Below are positions 11,100 to 22,029 of a stretch of 64,000 nucleotides of DNA, in pieces. Origin of the DNA: Epiperipatus broadwayi (Eukaryota; Onychophora; Udeonychophora; Euonychophora; Peripatidae); contig JAQFVV010000442.1 in assembly GCA_028023455.1 (NCBI GenBank), forward strand, positions 324,001 to 388,000, given 5' to 3'. The translations under genes were made by a program, and so were the position numbers. The notes under the pieces were generated by a model that saw nothing but the letters and a program-made list of their open reading frames with translations, did no database searches and was not told the DNA's origin. How positions within the stretch are numbered: the stretch's first letter is position 1; each line of letters opens with the position of its first letter.

Positions 11100-11970
11100 A
11101 ACTATACAATTGATTTTTAATTCTATTAAGTAACAAATGTTTAATTATTTTGCTTCATAATTCACTTATAATTTAATTAAATCATTAGCAAGGTTCACAT
11201 ATCTTAAATGTAATATGTGAGACAAGTCTATTGTTATTATCACTTCTTGCCATAGCCTGTGTTACATTCTAATCCAGATAAAATTTGTTCATTTTTTTTA
11301 CATTTCAATGAAGCTTATGACCCCCTCCCCCTTCTCAAATAGCCAGCTTTTGAAGAAAACTTTATTCTGTAATAGATTAATTAGACTAGTTGTTATTTTT
11401 TCCTATATACACCAACATTTGCTTATTGTTACTAAAATAGGTTCATAATTTTTTCATAAATGTAAACACAAAAATTTAAAAAAGAACCAGCCATATTTTA
11501 AACTAAACTCTTACAATATTTCATTTTCTACGCATACGAATTGCTTATATTCAAATTAACTTGTTTTGCTTTTTTCTCTTCTAAATTATGGCTTAAGATC
11601 ACGAACATAAAATTCAGTTCAGAAAAGAAAAATTTCTCAGGTTTTTTGACTCCATATATCTCATGATTTATTGAATAATTGTTTTTTGAAAGGAAAATAA
11701 AATTATTATGATATAATCGAGTCTTTAAATGATTGCTTATTTCCAATATTTACTGAGATGCCTATTATTTAATTTTGCTATATATATAATCCTATAATAT
11801 ATTTTTCTTTTATGTGTTAAATATTATTTTCAATTCATCTTCCTCTGTTTGTATACTATTTTAAAGATCACTTAACTTTAAAAAATATATATTTTTTTTC
11901 AACTCTCTTTTCTTTTGTGACTATTCCATTACATTCCCAACCATGAAATTCTTAACTTTTACTATAATAA
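11100..11970. other. AT-rich DNA, no gene seen
   Basis: No recognisable domain or RNA gene. A C-rich run lies near 11322. Confidence 0.6.
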
Positions 11971-11985
11971 CTATTTATAGTTGTT

Positions 11986-12080
11986 GTTTTTTTTCCTCAT
12001 GTGTCATAGCATCAGCCAGAAAGCGAACCCCCTAACCCGGACAACTGCTTGTAAAGCAGCCGTCGCTGACCTCTCGACCA
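11986..12080 (-). mobile_element. tRNA-Val-like SINE, family 1, with target-site duplication
   Basis: Read on the minus strand: an A box region (TGGTCGAGAGGTCAGCGACG), then an anticodon arm CTGC-TTTACAA-GCAG, whose anticodon reads TAC as in valine tRNA. A duplicated T-arm region follows with GGGTTCGCTTTCTGGCTGATG as B box, then TGACACATGAGG and an A-rich tail. The insertion is bracketed by TTTATAGTTGTT at 11974-11985 and 12081-12092. The copy is non-functional as a tRNA because no acceptor stem closes. Four relatives lie at 31503, 32926, 54541 and 55761. Confidence 0.75.
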
Positions 12081-12094
12081 TTTATAGTTGTTAT

Positions 12095-12965
12095 ATGCCA
12101 TTTTGGCATAAATTAACCAGAAATTGATTAAAATGGACATTTTCTAACTCCCTCCCACCATTTTTTTTTTATTAATTAGCCATGAGTAAAGACGATTCCG
12201 GTATTTTTTTATTTTTTTTAAATATTTTTTTGAAATTGATGCTAACTTTATCTCAAATTAGTGCTTTTGAAACTTCAGATACATGTGTGTTAGAGTAACA
12301 ATTTGTTGAAGATGAAGCTCTCTCCACGCGGAGTATAAACAAGTTAAAATTGTGCTGCAATTAAAAAGATCTTCACATTCAATAAATTTGCATAACATTT
12401 CATCTGTAAATTTCTAATATTACACATATATAATAATCAGAAGATTTTCTTGCGATTTTCATAGTGATAAAAAATGCAAAGTGGTTTTGTATCAAGCAAC
12501 ACTATTCTAAGCAGCACTGTATAAGAACGTATCAATAAAACATAATTTCTCTGAAAGAAAAATTGGATATAAAACAACTTTGAATTTTTAAATAATTCTG
12601 AGACTGATAAAAGGATTTTATTCTCTCTCTATATATATATATATATATAAATTAAATTATACATATCTCAACGTATATATGCAAACAAAGGGAGTAAATC
12701 ACCCTGCCTCAGACTATGAATTAAAAGCAACTCTAAATATTGAGCAAAAGATCAAGAATAGAACAAATCCACCTATTCTTAGAGCATTGATGTTTAATTG
12801 CCATATCCTATCTGACATATATTAATTCTGTGTTTCTTCCTAATGGGACATCAAGAAATCAAATTTTATGTATGACGTCTAGTGAGAGATTTTATGAAAT
12901 CCCCCTCCCCAGTATTAAAATCCATGTTTATTTGATTGTAATATTTTAATTTCAAAATTTTTTTA
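12095..12965. other. AT-rich DNA with a family iv repeat copy
   Basis: A family iv copy lies at about 12690-12830 (GATCAAGAATAGAACAAATCC, then TATTCTTAGAGCATTGATGT). A TA-repeat lies at 12632-12650. Nothing coding was recognised. Confidence 0.5.
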
Positions 12966-13044
12966 AAATGCCAAGATATTTGAAAATGTGGACAATTCAA
13001 AGCCAGCTAGATTCTGTTCTGATGATCACAATTTATCATCATCA

Positions 13045-13958
13045 TCAACCATTATCAATCCACTGCAGGATGAAGGTCTCCCCAAGTTCAATCCATCTTT
13101 TCCTATCTTTAGCTTCTTTTCTCCACGTCACCCCTGCACACTTTTATATTTCATCCATACATCTCACATATGGTCTCTTTCTGGTCTTTTACAATCTCTT
13201 GGAATCCAGTTTAAAATTTCAATTGTCCATCTATTATCATCTCTTCTAACAATATGTCCAGCTCAACTCCACTTGAGTCTTTTAATTTTGTCAATGAGGT
13301 CAGTAACACCTGTTTGTTCTCTTACCCATACATTGCATTTTTGATCTCTTCTTGTTACTCCCAAAATGCATCTCTCCATACTTCTTTGAGTGGTCTGAAG
13401 TCTCAGTATTGCTCTTCTATTAAGTGTCCAAGTCTCAGATCCATAAGTAAGAACTGGCAAAACACATTTATTAAATACCTTTCTTTTCAAACACATAGGC
13501 ATATTTCCTTTTATTATCAAGTTATTTCTATCAAAAGCACTCCAACCAAGTTTAATTCTATGATTAATTTCATCCATTATATTTCCATCTGTATTAATAA
13601 TCAGGCCAAGGTATTTGTAACTATTAACTACTTCTAACTCATCATAATCAATCTTTATTTTCATATTTTGAGAAAATCTATTAAACATTACTTTAGTCTT
13701 TTTAACATTTATCTTTAGTCCTACTTTCATCTGATAACTCCTACAACATTTCCTGTAGCTCTAAAGCATTATTTGAAAAAACAACTACATCATCTGCAAA
13801 ATCTAAATGACTTAAATAATCTCCATTTACTTTCACTCCTTTAGCTTCCCATTTTAATCCACAAAATACTTCTTGCAGCACTACTGTAAAAAGTTTTGGA
13901 GATATGGAGTCACCCTGTCTTACACCCTTTTCAATGTTGATTTTCCTACTATCATTAT
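13045..13958 (-). pseudogene. RTE-like reverse transcriptase, C-terminal part
   Basis: Downstream part of the RT in the LINE at 13033. Block B (TRQGDSISPKLF-type, near 13905) and the active site FADDVVV (about 13783-13803) are intact. KVGLKINVKKTKVMFN, YKYLGLIINTDGNI, the INHRIKLGWSAFDR block and the RRDQKCNVWVREQTGV block follow. The reading frame then meets a stop at about 13263, where a tryptophan (TGG) of the WSWAGHI-type motif has become TGA. A further frame change around 13730-13760 separates block C from the thumb region. The order and spacing are those of RTE-type RTs. The protein would reverse-transcribe its own RNA at a nicked chromosomal site; this copy is dead. Confidence 0.8.
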
Positions 13959-14242
13959 AGTTTTAACAAAGCTGTAAACCTTAGCAATGAGCGTCTGAAA
14001 AAATCGTCACTAGGGACCTCTGTAGGTCTTTAAAACACATGCTTACGCTATGAAGAAAAGAGAGAATCCCTAGAGAATCCCTTCTTTACTTCGACCTACT
14101 TTTATATATAAATAGGTGAAGCAGAAGTGTTTTGATCTAAGAGTGTGAAGCTATTAAATACTTCACTAATTAAGTCCACAATTCTTATAATACATTAATA
14201 CTCGCGAAATCTTACGATTTACTACGAGTTAATGAAAAGATC
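13959..14242. other. 284-bp insertion of unknown class inside the LINE
   Basis: Aligning this LINE with the copy at 9718 shows that ATCATTAT/GTAATC should be continuous. Here the two halves are separated by 284 bases bracketed by TTAT (13955-13958 and 14243-14246). The insert contains GTAGGTC and GACCTAC about 75 bases apart as an inverted pair. It is less AT-rich than its surroundings and has no convincing terminal inverted repeats, tRNA boxes or poly-A. It could be a small non-autonomous transposon with a 4-bp duplication. No second copy was noticed in the window. Confidence 0.6.
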
Positions 14243-14246
14243 TTAT

Positions 14247-15275
14247 GTAATCTAATTGTTGCTGTTGCATTTTTATAAATATTCTTTAAAATATGACAAT
14301 ATCCTGGATCTACACCTTGATGATCCAATGCTTTAATCACTGAAGACATGTTTATAGAATCAAATGCATTTCCATAATCTACAAATCCTAAGCATAATGG
14401 CAACTCATATTCATTTGTCCTTTCTATAATTTCTCTCAATACCTGGATATGATCTACTGTACTAAAACCACTTTTAAATCCAGCTTGTTCTCTTGGTTGG
14501 TGGAAATGTAGTATTTTCTGTAGACGAGTTGTAATTATCTTAGTAAAAATTTTGTATAAAACTGATAAAAGACTCATAGGTCTGTAATTTCTAATATCTT
14601 CTTTATCACCTTTTTTAAATATTAATATTAATACTGCATTCTTCAAATCATCTGGTACATCTTTATCATTTAGACATTTGGTATATAACTTTGCTAAAAA
14701 AAATTCTATTTCTTCACCTGCTTCTTTTAATATATCAATTATAATTCCATCATTACCTGGAGACTTCCCTTTCTTCATAAATTTAATTGCATGTCTCATT
14801 TCCTTATTCAAAATTGTGGGCAATTTGGAAGATATAATAGGTATAGGAGGTACTTGTTTTTTATTACTATATAATTCTTGATAAAAGTCTTCTACACATT
14901 TCATGATGTCATCTCTTTTTTTAGTAATAATGCCATCTTTTTTTCTTATTGCAGATATAAATTTATTACCAATACCAAAATGTTGTTTTACACTCTTTAG
15001 ATTTTTATTCTCTTCTACAGCTTTCCTTGCTAGTTCACAATTATACTTTTGTATATCATTTTCAACTCTTTTCCACACCATTTTACAAAATTCGAGATAT
15101 TCAATCTTTTTTAATGCATCATTGTTGTATATCCTCATATTCCTTCTTTTCTTCATAAATTCTCTAGTCTCAGTAGAAATTTTATTGGTCAATTGCTGCT
15201 TTTTTCTACCAGCTATCTTTATTGCAGTTTTTAAAAGTGTATCGGAATTGCTGTCTTGGAAGTCTCGAACTTTGT
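14247..15275 (-). pseudogene. RTE-like reverse transcriptase, N-terminal part
   Basis: Open for about 340 codons. An N-terminal basic region comes first, then the FQDSNSD and HFGIGNKFISAIRKKDG segments (endonuclease-to-RT linker). Then come GKSPGNDGI (RT block 1), FKKGDKEDIRNYRPMSLLS (block 2), QPREQAGFKSGFST (block 2a) and FVDYGNAFDSI (block A with its catalytic aspartate). It ends where the foreign 284-bp segment begins. The reading frame continues into the insert and gives a spurious tail. The first 25 or so codons of the open frame, above 15275, look like flanking DNA. RT-family identity is firm. Assignment to RTE rests on the motif set and on the 3' tail. Confidence 0.85.
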
Positions 15276-15279
15276 GATA

Positions 15280-16100
15280 TTGCATTGAGAAAATATTCCA
15301 GTGACTAAAATTTGATTTTTTTTTAATGTTTATAATTATTTTGCACGATAATAGTTTCATAATTATTACAAATCAAGAATATATATTATTACATCTTTAT
15401 TTTTGCAGATATGTTTTATTTTTAAATATATAAGATTATATTTTTTATGTAATGTTACATGAAAATTATAATGGCAGAAATTATTTATCTGTTAGTAACT
15501 CATCATTACTTACATTCTGTTAGAAAATATAGCAATATTGAAAAAATTATTAAAAATTTTTAAACCTTTAAAGCATAAGTTGATAGATTTACCAGATATT
15601 GATAATTATTCATTCACATTTTAAATACAAATATCAAACAAAAAAGATTTTATTCATTTGCAAAGTCAATCTGTTTTTCCTGAAAGTTGAATGATGAAAC
15701 AGTGCTGTTTTGATTAAAATTTAATTTTTTAAATAATTGTGAAAATCAAATGTGATTTTTTAGAATTTATTTAATTTCTAAACACAAATATCTATAAAAT
15801 GAAGTCAAATTTATTATATTCTGATTTATAATGGTTTAATACTAAATTGAAAGTTGAAAGTTTACAATAAGTGAAAGCAAAAAAACTCGCACTCTGCATG
15901 AGCGTTAATTTACTAACAATGTTGATGAAGTTAAGCTTATAAACATCAGAACTCTAAGAATATGTGGATTCATTTTATTCTTGATTTGTTGTTCAACATT
16001 TAGAGTGCTTTAAATTATATATCCTAAGGGAGGGAGACTTATCCCATAGTTAATATATTTATTTGTGTATGTTAAAATGAATGTTCTCACAGGAAAAAGA
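15280..16100. other. AT-rich DNA with an inverted family iv copy
   Basis: A minus-oriented family iv copy lies at about 15915-16030 (AACATCAGAACTCTAAGAATA, GGATTCATTTTATTCTTGAT). No gene was seen. Confidence 0.5.
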
Positions 16101-16104
16101 TGTT

Positions 16105-16270
16105 TTATAAAACATGTTTTTGGAAGCAACTATGTTTATTAAAATAATATTAAAATAAATGTACTAACATTTTGACAAGATAGCACTTGCCTTCAATTGT
16201 CAAAACATTGGTATATTTATTTTAATATTATTTTATTAAATATGGTTGTTTCCAAAAACATGTTTTATAA
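16105..16270. repeat. Long palindrome, arms about 74 bases
   Basis: TTATAAAACATGTTTTTGGA begins the left arm (16105-16178). The right arm (16197-16270) is its reverse complement with only a few changes. The spacer is about 18 bases. Such close similarity implies a recent or gene-converted foldback. It has no coding content and no hammerhead core. Confidence 0.7.
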
Positions 16271-16279
16271 TATATATGT

Positions 16280-17130
16280 ATAAAAATCAATGTGCATAGT
16301 TGCTTGTTATTATTATAACAGAACTGATATTTGGGTTAGATCTTATTTGTGATTTTCTGCATAAATAGGATTGTCCAACAGTTGTTTCTAAAGATACTGA
16401 TGACATAAAATAAATTATAGATTAACTTTTATATTATTACTTTTCCTCTATTAAAATATCAAATGACTGGTAATCTGCAGTCTATTTTTTATTACCAATG
16501 TGGTTACAGCAGTCATTGAGATGATTGCAGACCAGAGTATGCAGAAATGTTGGTATTATTATAATAATAATGAGCATTTGCATATAGAAATTAAATCTAT
16601 TTATATGTAAATATATGTGTGCATGTATATATAATATATATATATTGGGTGTGTGTATTATATATATATATGTATAAAGTTTAAAATATCTTCTATGCTT
16701 ACTATGAACACATAGATAACAAAAAAAGGCAAAGTTCTTACAAAAAGTCTTAAAATGCAACCTAATAAATACAGTTAAATAAATTTAAACCAACTCATCA
16801 ACAAAAACATTCACTAGTTCCTATTAGATCAAAGAGTCTGCCAATAAAAAGCATTTACTATCATGACGTATGAACATAAATTATAGGTATAATATTTTGT
16901 TAGACTTCAATTTAAAAATCAATCTCTTCAAAAGCACTCGTTCATGACTCTTCTTTATTTTCTCTCAGTCAAGACTTCAAACAAAAACAAAAAAACAACA
17001 ACTTAATTGTATCTATATGTTAGCTTCTAATGAAGTTATTTCCACTTAAAATGAGCTTGGGATTTGGGAATCCTATCATTTATTTTCAATGGTATGGATG
17101 GCTGAAGAGTTGGAGGTTGGAGTAGGTTGA
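16280..17130. other. AT-rich DNA, no gene seen
   Basis: A TA/TG-rich microsatellite occupies about 16600-16680. No other feature was recognised. Confidence 0.55.
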
Positions 17131-17139
17131 AACCTGCCC

Positions 17140-17390
17140 ATTAAAATATAAGGATTTGCTATCTTAGTATAAACTGAGCACTGATTATATATATATGTAT
17201 GGGAAATGATAATCTGGACTAACTGATGAGTGCTGGTTTAGCACAAAATATTATATTGGTGATTATTTATCTTTTCTACATGTGTGTGGTCATGTGTATC
17301 AGTAGTATGAGATAGTGTTGATAGTGAAGGGGCTTGAAAGTCTGAGTTCAAATCCCCTATATTTAAAATGATCAAGTTAATGTAAATTTT
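17140..17390 (+). repeat. Family i repeat body, second copy
   Basis: Matches 45-290 block by block on both sides of its hammerhead. The right block ends GAAAGTCTGAGTTCAAATCC, which resembles a pol III B box. Confidence 0.55.
17210..17265 (+). ncRNA. Type I hammerhead ribozyme-like motif, family i
   Basis: Helix I is TAATC/GATTA with CTAA/TTGG. The CTGATGA box (17223-17229) is intact. Helix II GTGCT/AGCAC pairs perfectly around GGTTT. The second box is AAAA (17245-17248) instead of GAAA. Helix III is 2 bp with a 3-base loop, and the cleavage position is A17255. The only core defect is the G12-to-A change, the product of deamination of the CpG that the helix predicts. Confidence 0.6.
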
Positions 17391-17399
17391 AGTCTAGAA

Positions 17400-18070
17400 A
17401 ACATTCTTTTTAATGCAGTGGTTTAAAAAGCAATATCAACATCTAAAATTAAAAATGTATCAAATTTTTTGATAAGTTCAATGATAAATTTACCAAATTT
17501 TATTGCTTATGATATTCAATTGACTTTTGATAACTACATCTATAATTAGTTATAATATTACCAAAGTGTTTAAATAGTATTCTGCTAAATACTTCTTTCA
17601 AACCAGAAAAGTACATATACTTATTAAATTGATGAAGAATAGTTGAGATAAAAGTCAATGAAAACTCATAAATTTTTATAATAAAAATAAATAAATAATA
17701 TCAACAAAATAATCCTTAAGTTTGCTTAACAAAAATTCAGCCCTTAATAAGTATTAAATATATTCTCTATCTCTCCTTTTCTTTTTCTCTTCTCTTCCTT
17801 CCCTCACTCCCTCTTTCTATTTTTTCCTCTCTCTTTTTCTCTTTGTACTTAAGTGTTATAATTTATTTTGATTGCTAAGTAGTTTAAGATCATCAATTCT
17901 ATAAACCATAGTTATTTTTAACATAAAGAAAAAAATGCATAACATAAAACCTAAAATAAATATTTTATCTCAATTTAAAAATTAAAAAAGATATTAACAT
18001 TGTTTATGAATAATTTTTGTTAGTCATTCATTAAACTAGAAATTATCCAATAATGAATAATATTTATGTA
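17400..18070. other. AT-rich DNA, no gene seen
   Basis: A pyrimidine-rich CTTT/CTCT stretch at 17762-17845 is the only distinct element. Confidence 0.55.
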
Positions 18071-18180
18071 CAGCAATTTTTACTACACCACACTCCTGCA
18101 AAGTAAGGACTATCCACTTTCAACACCATGTGGAGGGATGTAATTATAGACATATGACCAAACACATGTGAAAAAATGTA

Positions 18181-18240
18181 TAATCCCAAAAATGAATATT
18201 TCATACTAAACCAGCACTGATTCATTGATCCAGACCACAA
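18181..18240 (-). ncRNA. Decayed hammerhead motif, family i, left arm
   Basis: On the minus strand the core reads TGAATCA where CTGATGA is expected. It keeps GTGCTGGTTTAGTAT (helix II, one mismatch) and an intact GAAAT box with the short helix III after it. Inverted partner of 18357-18411. Confidence 0.4.
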
Positions 18241-18356
18241 TCTCTTACACATATCTCTATCATTGATCAGTATAATCAATAAGTAATTTACTTATCAATT
18301 AAACTGTAGTAATTTTCTATCTATAAACAATGATAAGGATATGTATAAGATATTGT

Positions 18357-18411
18357 GATTTGGGTCAAGTAATGAGTGCTGGTTTAGCAAGAAATGTGAA
18401 TCTTGGGAATC
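18357..18411 (+). ncRNA. Hammerhead ribozyme-like motif, family i, intact GAAA box
   Basis: Helix I is GATT/AATC plus TCAA/TTGG. The first box is GTAATGA (two changes from CTGATGA). Helix II TGCT/AGCA encloses GGTTT. GAAA (18391-18394) is intact, helix III is AT/AT with the loop GTGA, and the cleavage position is C18402. This copy supplies the intact GAAA and UC site that the copies at 108 and 17210 have lost, while they keep the first box, so together they define a complete ancestral hammerhead. Confidence 0.55.
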
Positions 18412-18569
18412 ATACATCATTTTCACGTCTTTGTCATATGTTTATATTCACATCTTTTTTACATATGTTTGGTCATATGCTTATAATTACATTCCTCCAC
18501 ATGGTGCTAAAAGTGGATAGAAACCAGTTCCTACCTTGTGGGAGTGTGGTATAATGAAAATTACACTAC

Positions 18570-19215
18570 GGAAATATTCTTTATCAACATAGTTTATTTC
18601 TAAATGCAACAACAAAGGAAAGAGAAAATTAGTAGAGAACATTGCTATGAAATATTCACTGACCTTTTTTAATGACACAAAAATACTGAATTGGTTTTTT
18701 AGTCTCAACTGCGATGAAATTTTATTTTTATATATGTTCAGTGCATAAGGGGAGAAACAAAAAAAAATTATAACATTACTGTGATAATAGGAATTGAATA
18801 AGAGGTTGAGGTTGAGTCAGTATATTAGTTCTCATCTCTATATTGTTTTAGTTAGCTACATGCTCAAAAATATTTAGAGTGATAACTCTAAAACTCTGGC
18901 CCTTACATATCTGTGAAAAATCTATTGATTACACTTTTTCTTTAGCCAATTGAATAAGGATTAACTAATATAGTTTCAGATTTTATTTTCATTGTATTTA
19001 TTTATAATATGTTAAAAGATGTTCTGTCTCTTATCAAATCATCAAAAGCTGAAAACTTCTATCAAGGAATTTATCATTCACATAAATGTATTTACAAACG
19101 ACTATTGTTGTGTGTGTATATATATATATATATTGTTTGTTTGTTTTTTAATATAAAAAGGTCACATGAGGTTTACACATCTTAATAATTTTGAGTTTCC
19201 TACCCCCTACTAAGA
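18570..19215. other. AT-rich DNA, no gene seen
   Basis: A TG/TA microsatellite lies at about 19107-19145. Nothing else was recognised. Confidence 0.55.
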
Positions 19216-19219
19216 TCAG

Positions 19220-20080
19220 TTTCATCATCACCCATTATCAATCCACTGCAGAATGTAGGTCTCTCCAAGTTCAATCCACCTTCTCCAATCTTTAGCTTCT
19301 CTTCTCCACATCACCCCTGCACATTTTCTTATTTCATCCATCCATCTCACAGGTGGTCTCATTCTGGGTCTTTTATAATCTCTTGGAATCCAATTTAAAA
19401 TTTCAGTTGTCCATCTATTATCATTTCTTCTAGCAATATGTCCAGCCCAACTCCACTTCAGTCTTTTAATTTTTTCAATGATGTTAGTAACACTTGTTTG
19501 TTCTCTTATTCATATATTGCATTTTCAACCTCTTCTTGTTACTCCAACATGCATCTCTTCATACTTCTTTGAATGGTCTGAAGTTTCCGTATTGCTCTTC
19601 TATTAAGTGTCCAAGTCTCAGATTCATAAATAAGAAGTGGTAAAACACATTTATTAAAAAACCTTTCTTTTCAAACACATAGGCATTTTTCCTTTTAGTA
19701 TCAAGTTATTTCTATAAAAGCACTCCAACCAAGCTTAACTCTATGATTAATTTCATCCATTATGTTTCCATCTGTATTAATAATCTGACCAAAGTATTTG
19801 TAGCTGTTAACTTCTTCTAACTCATCATAATCAATCTTTATTTTCATATTTTGAGAAAATCCATTGAATATTACTTTAGTCTTTTTAATATTTATCTTTA
19901 GTCCTACTTTCATCTGATAACTCCTGCAGCTCTAAAGCATTATTTGCAAAAACAACTACATCGTCTGCAAAATCTAAATGACTTAAATAATCTCCAGTTA
20001 CTTTCATTCCTTTAGCTTCCCATTTTAATCCACAAAATACTTATTGCAGCACTGCTGTAAAAAGTTTTGGAGATATACCA
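19220..20080 (-). mobile_element. RTE-like LINE, short 3' fragment
   Basis: The 3' UTR carries CCACTGCAGAATGTAGGTCTC next to CATCATCACC at 19224-19245. Then follow RT C-terminal motifs on the minus strand: SYKYFGQIINTDGN, KINIKKTKVIFNGF and, near 19965, LDFADDVVVF. The copy stops abruptly at about 20078 inside block B, so it is 5'-truncated. Several frameshifts are present. It is close in sequence to the copy at 13033, sharing long identical stretches, so both come from one family. Confidence 0.8.
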
Positions 20081-20084
20081 TTAA

Positions 20085-22016
20085 ATAGATTTTAATTAAG
20101 GCAGAAAATGCTTGAAAAAATTAAGAATCAATAGTTTATCAATATTTACTGTAATCTAAGCACATCTTCAGGTCAATTGTCAAAAGAAAGAAATCATATG
20201 AACATAGTTTTTTGTTTTACATTGGCATTTGTGTTGAATAGGTTATTATTTTAAAAGAATGTTGTTGTTTTTTTCATATAGTTTTTTCTCTAATCATTTT
20301 TTGTGTGAATGTTAATTTTTAATTGGGAGTACACTGGTGTATCTAAGCAACAAGGTGAATACAAGAAAGTCGCAATATGTGATCATTGTCATATTCTTAA
20401 CACGATTAAGTCTATTAATTTTTATTTTAAGTCACACAATTTTTTATACGTTCTGAAATTTAGAAACAACTTATTAAATGAATATTTTCCCCATTACTTA
20501 ACTAATTTTAGTTGAATATTATAAAAAGTATTTGATATGAGCTTATTTTATTTTTTATATAAAAAAAATTGATTGTATTTATATTTACAAATTAAAATAA
20601 GATCAACTTCAATAAAAAATTAATTACAAGAATAGATTTATGTTTGAACCGCTATAATCATTTGCTTGTTTAAAAGTATTCCCCAAGCAATAATTTACTC
20701 TTTTAATAGTGAGAAAAGAAATATTTTCCTTAGGACATTATATCATGTTTGCTTTACAAAGATAATTATTACTGAAAATGGATTGTAATAATTATTTCTG
20801 TCCCTTTTTAAATTTAATTATAACTTGAAAACATATTAATAAAATAAATTATTGTATTCTTTCCCCCATTTAATTTTAAAATAAAGTTAATATGTACATA
20901 TGAGTTGATTGTTTTTATTTCATGTCTGCCAAATTAGGAGATAATTTAATAAAATTAAAACTTTTTATTCGATTTAAATTATTCTGTATTATTGATTTTC
21001 ACATAAAATTAAAAAAAATAAAATACAATTTCTATTTTGAAAGTAAACCGTAATAAATATGTTTAAAAATAAAATTATGATAATAAAATCGAACAGCTTA
21101 TCTAAATAAATAAAAAATATTTAAAGTTATGTTAGCTAATACATTAGTTTGACATCCTTATGATCTGGATTCAAGACCATAACTAATATAACTCTAAAAT
21201 TCATAATGTTTTCTAACTGATACCTCCTGGTAGTAAGATGTGCATTCTTATCTAATTCCAGATGAATGGTCATTGTATTTTCTTTGAAACAAATTAGTAG
21301 GGTCAAGAAGCCAATAATCATAGGTAAGGCATTATCTCAATATATTTAATTATTATGTATATATACAGAGTTTTTAATAATATATAATCACAGAATAATA
21401 AATTTTTTTCTATGCTGCTTATATCTTACACGATTCACACATGGCAGTTTGTAACTTTCAAATGTACAATGAATCAGTTTATAAATGTATTCTTAGTATC
21501 ATAAGAATAGAAAACGTATAAAGTGATATTAATTATAATGAACTTTGTATTATATTCAGATGTTAACACAACTTCATTTAGTATGGGAAATAATTTATTT
21601 TCTTAAGCCATAGTTAATTGCTACTCATTTAGTCCGTTTTCATAATCAATAAAGTTTTATAAACATTTAACCATGATATGAAGTTTAATCTGGTTAATAT
21701 CACTTGTCAGATTTACTATTCTTTAAGATCCAGAAAGCAGATGTAAATTGACTTATTTTACATTTTCTAAATAAAATCTTACATGAGAGGATATAGTAAT
21801 ATAAGCAATGCAAAAAAAAAAACGGTTACTGTTTTCCATGATTATATATTAATAGAAACTTTGTATTAATCAGTATTTACATATTCAGTACTTTATTATT
21901 TACACATAAGAGTATTAAATGTGTAATAATTAAATATATCTTATGAATTTAATTTTTTTCTACATTGAATGAATCTGGTTTAACATCTGAATTTGTTATA
22001 GTTTGGTCTGAATATT
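20085..22016. other. AT-rich DNA, no gene seen
   Basis: Only short chance frames, the longest being 68 codons at 20309-20515. No repeats were recognised. Confidence 0.55.
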
Positions 22017-22029
22017 ATTAAGTTCATTA
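22017..22029 (+). repeat. Target-site duplication of foldback A, left
   Basis: ATTAAGTTCATTA, identical to 22464-22476. Confidence 0.75.

Larger units (their letters stand above)
13033..15275 (-). mobile_element. RTE-like LINE, best-preserved copy, split by an insertion
   Basis: The element reads from about 15275 down to an ATC-repeat tail at 13033-13046, and carries most of an RT domain. It lacks the N-terminal endonuclease, so it is 5'-truncated. A 284-bp foreign segment at 13959-14242 interrupts it between RT blocks A and B. Compared with the other LINE copies in the window it has the longest open frames, so it is probably the youngest. The 3' UTR carries the CTGCAG/ATGATGATGAT signature typical of RTE. 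Confidence 0.85.
18076..18560. mobile_element. Foldback with inverted family i hammerhead motifs
   Basis: The left arm (about 18076-18255) and right arm (about 18340-18560) are imperfect reverse complements. ACCACACTCC and CACATGGTG-type blocks mark the outer parts, and TATGACCAAAC/GTTTGGTCATA the middle. Each arm holds a family i hammerhead-like motif pointing to the centre from opposite strands. No flanking duplication was found. The architecture parallels the family ii and iii foldbacks. Confidence 0.5.

Noticed and set aside
18064-18708. Three overlapping frames of about 70 codons containing HMFGHMSIITSLHMVLKVD-like segments
   Set aside because: The similarity between strands comes from the family i foldback arms, not from a protein family.
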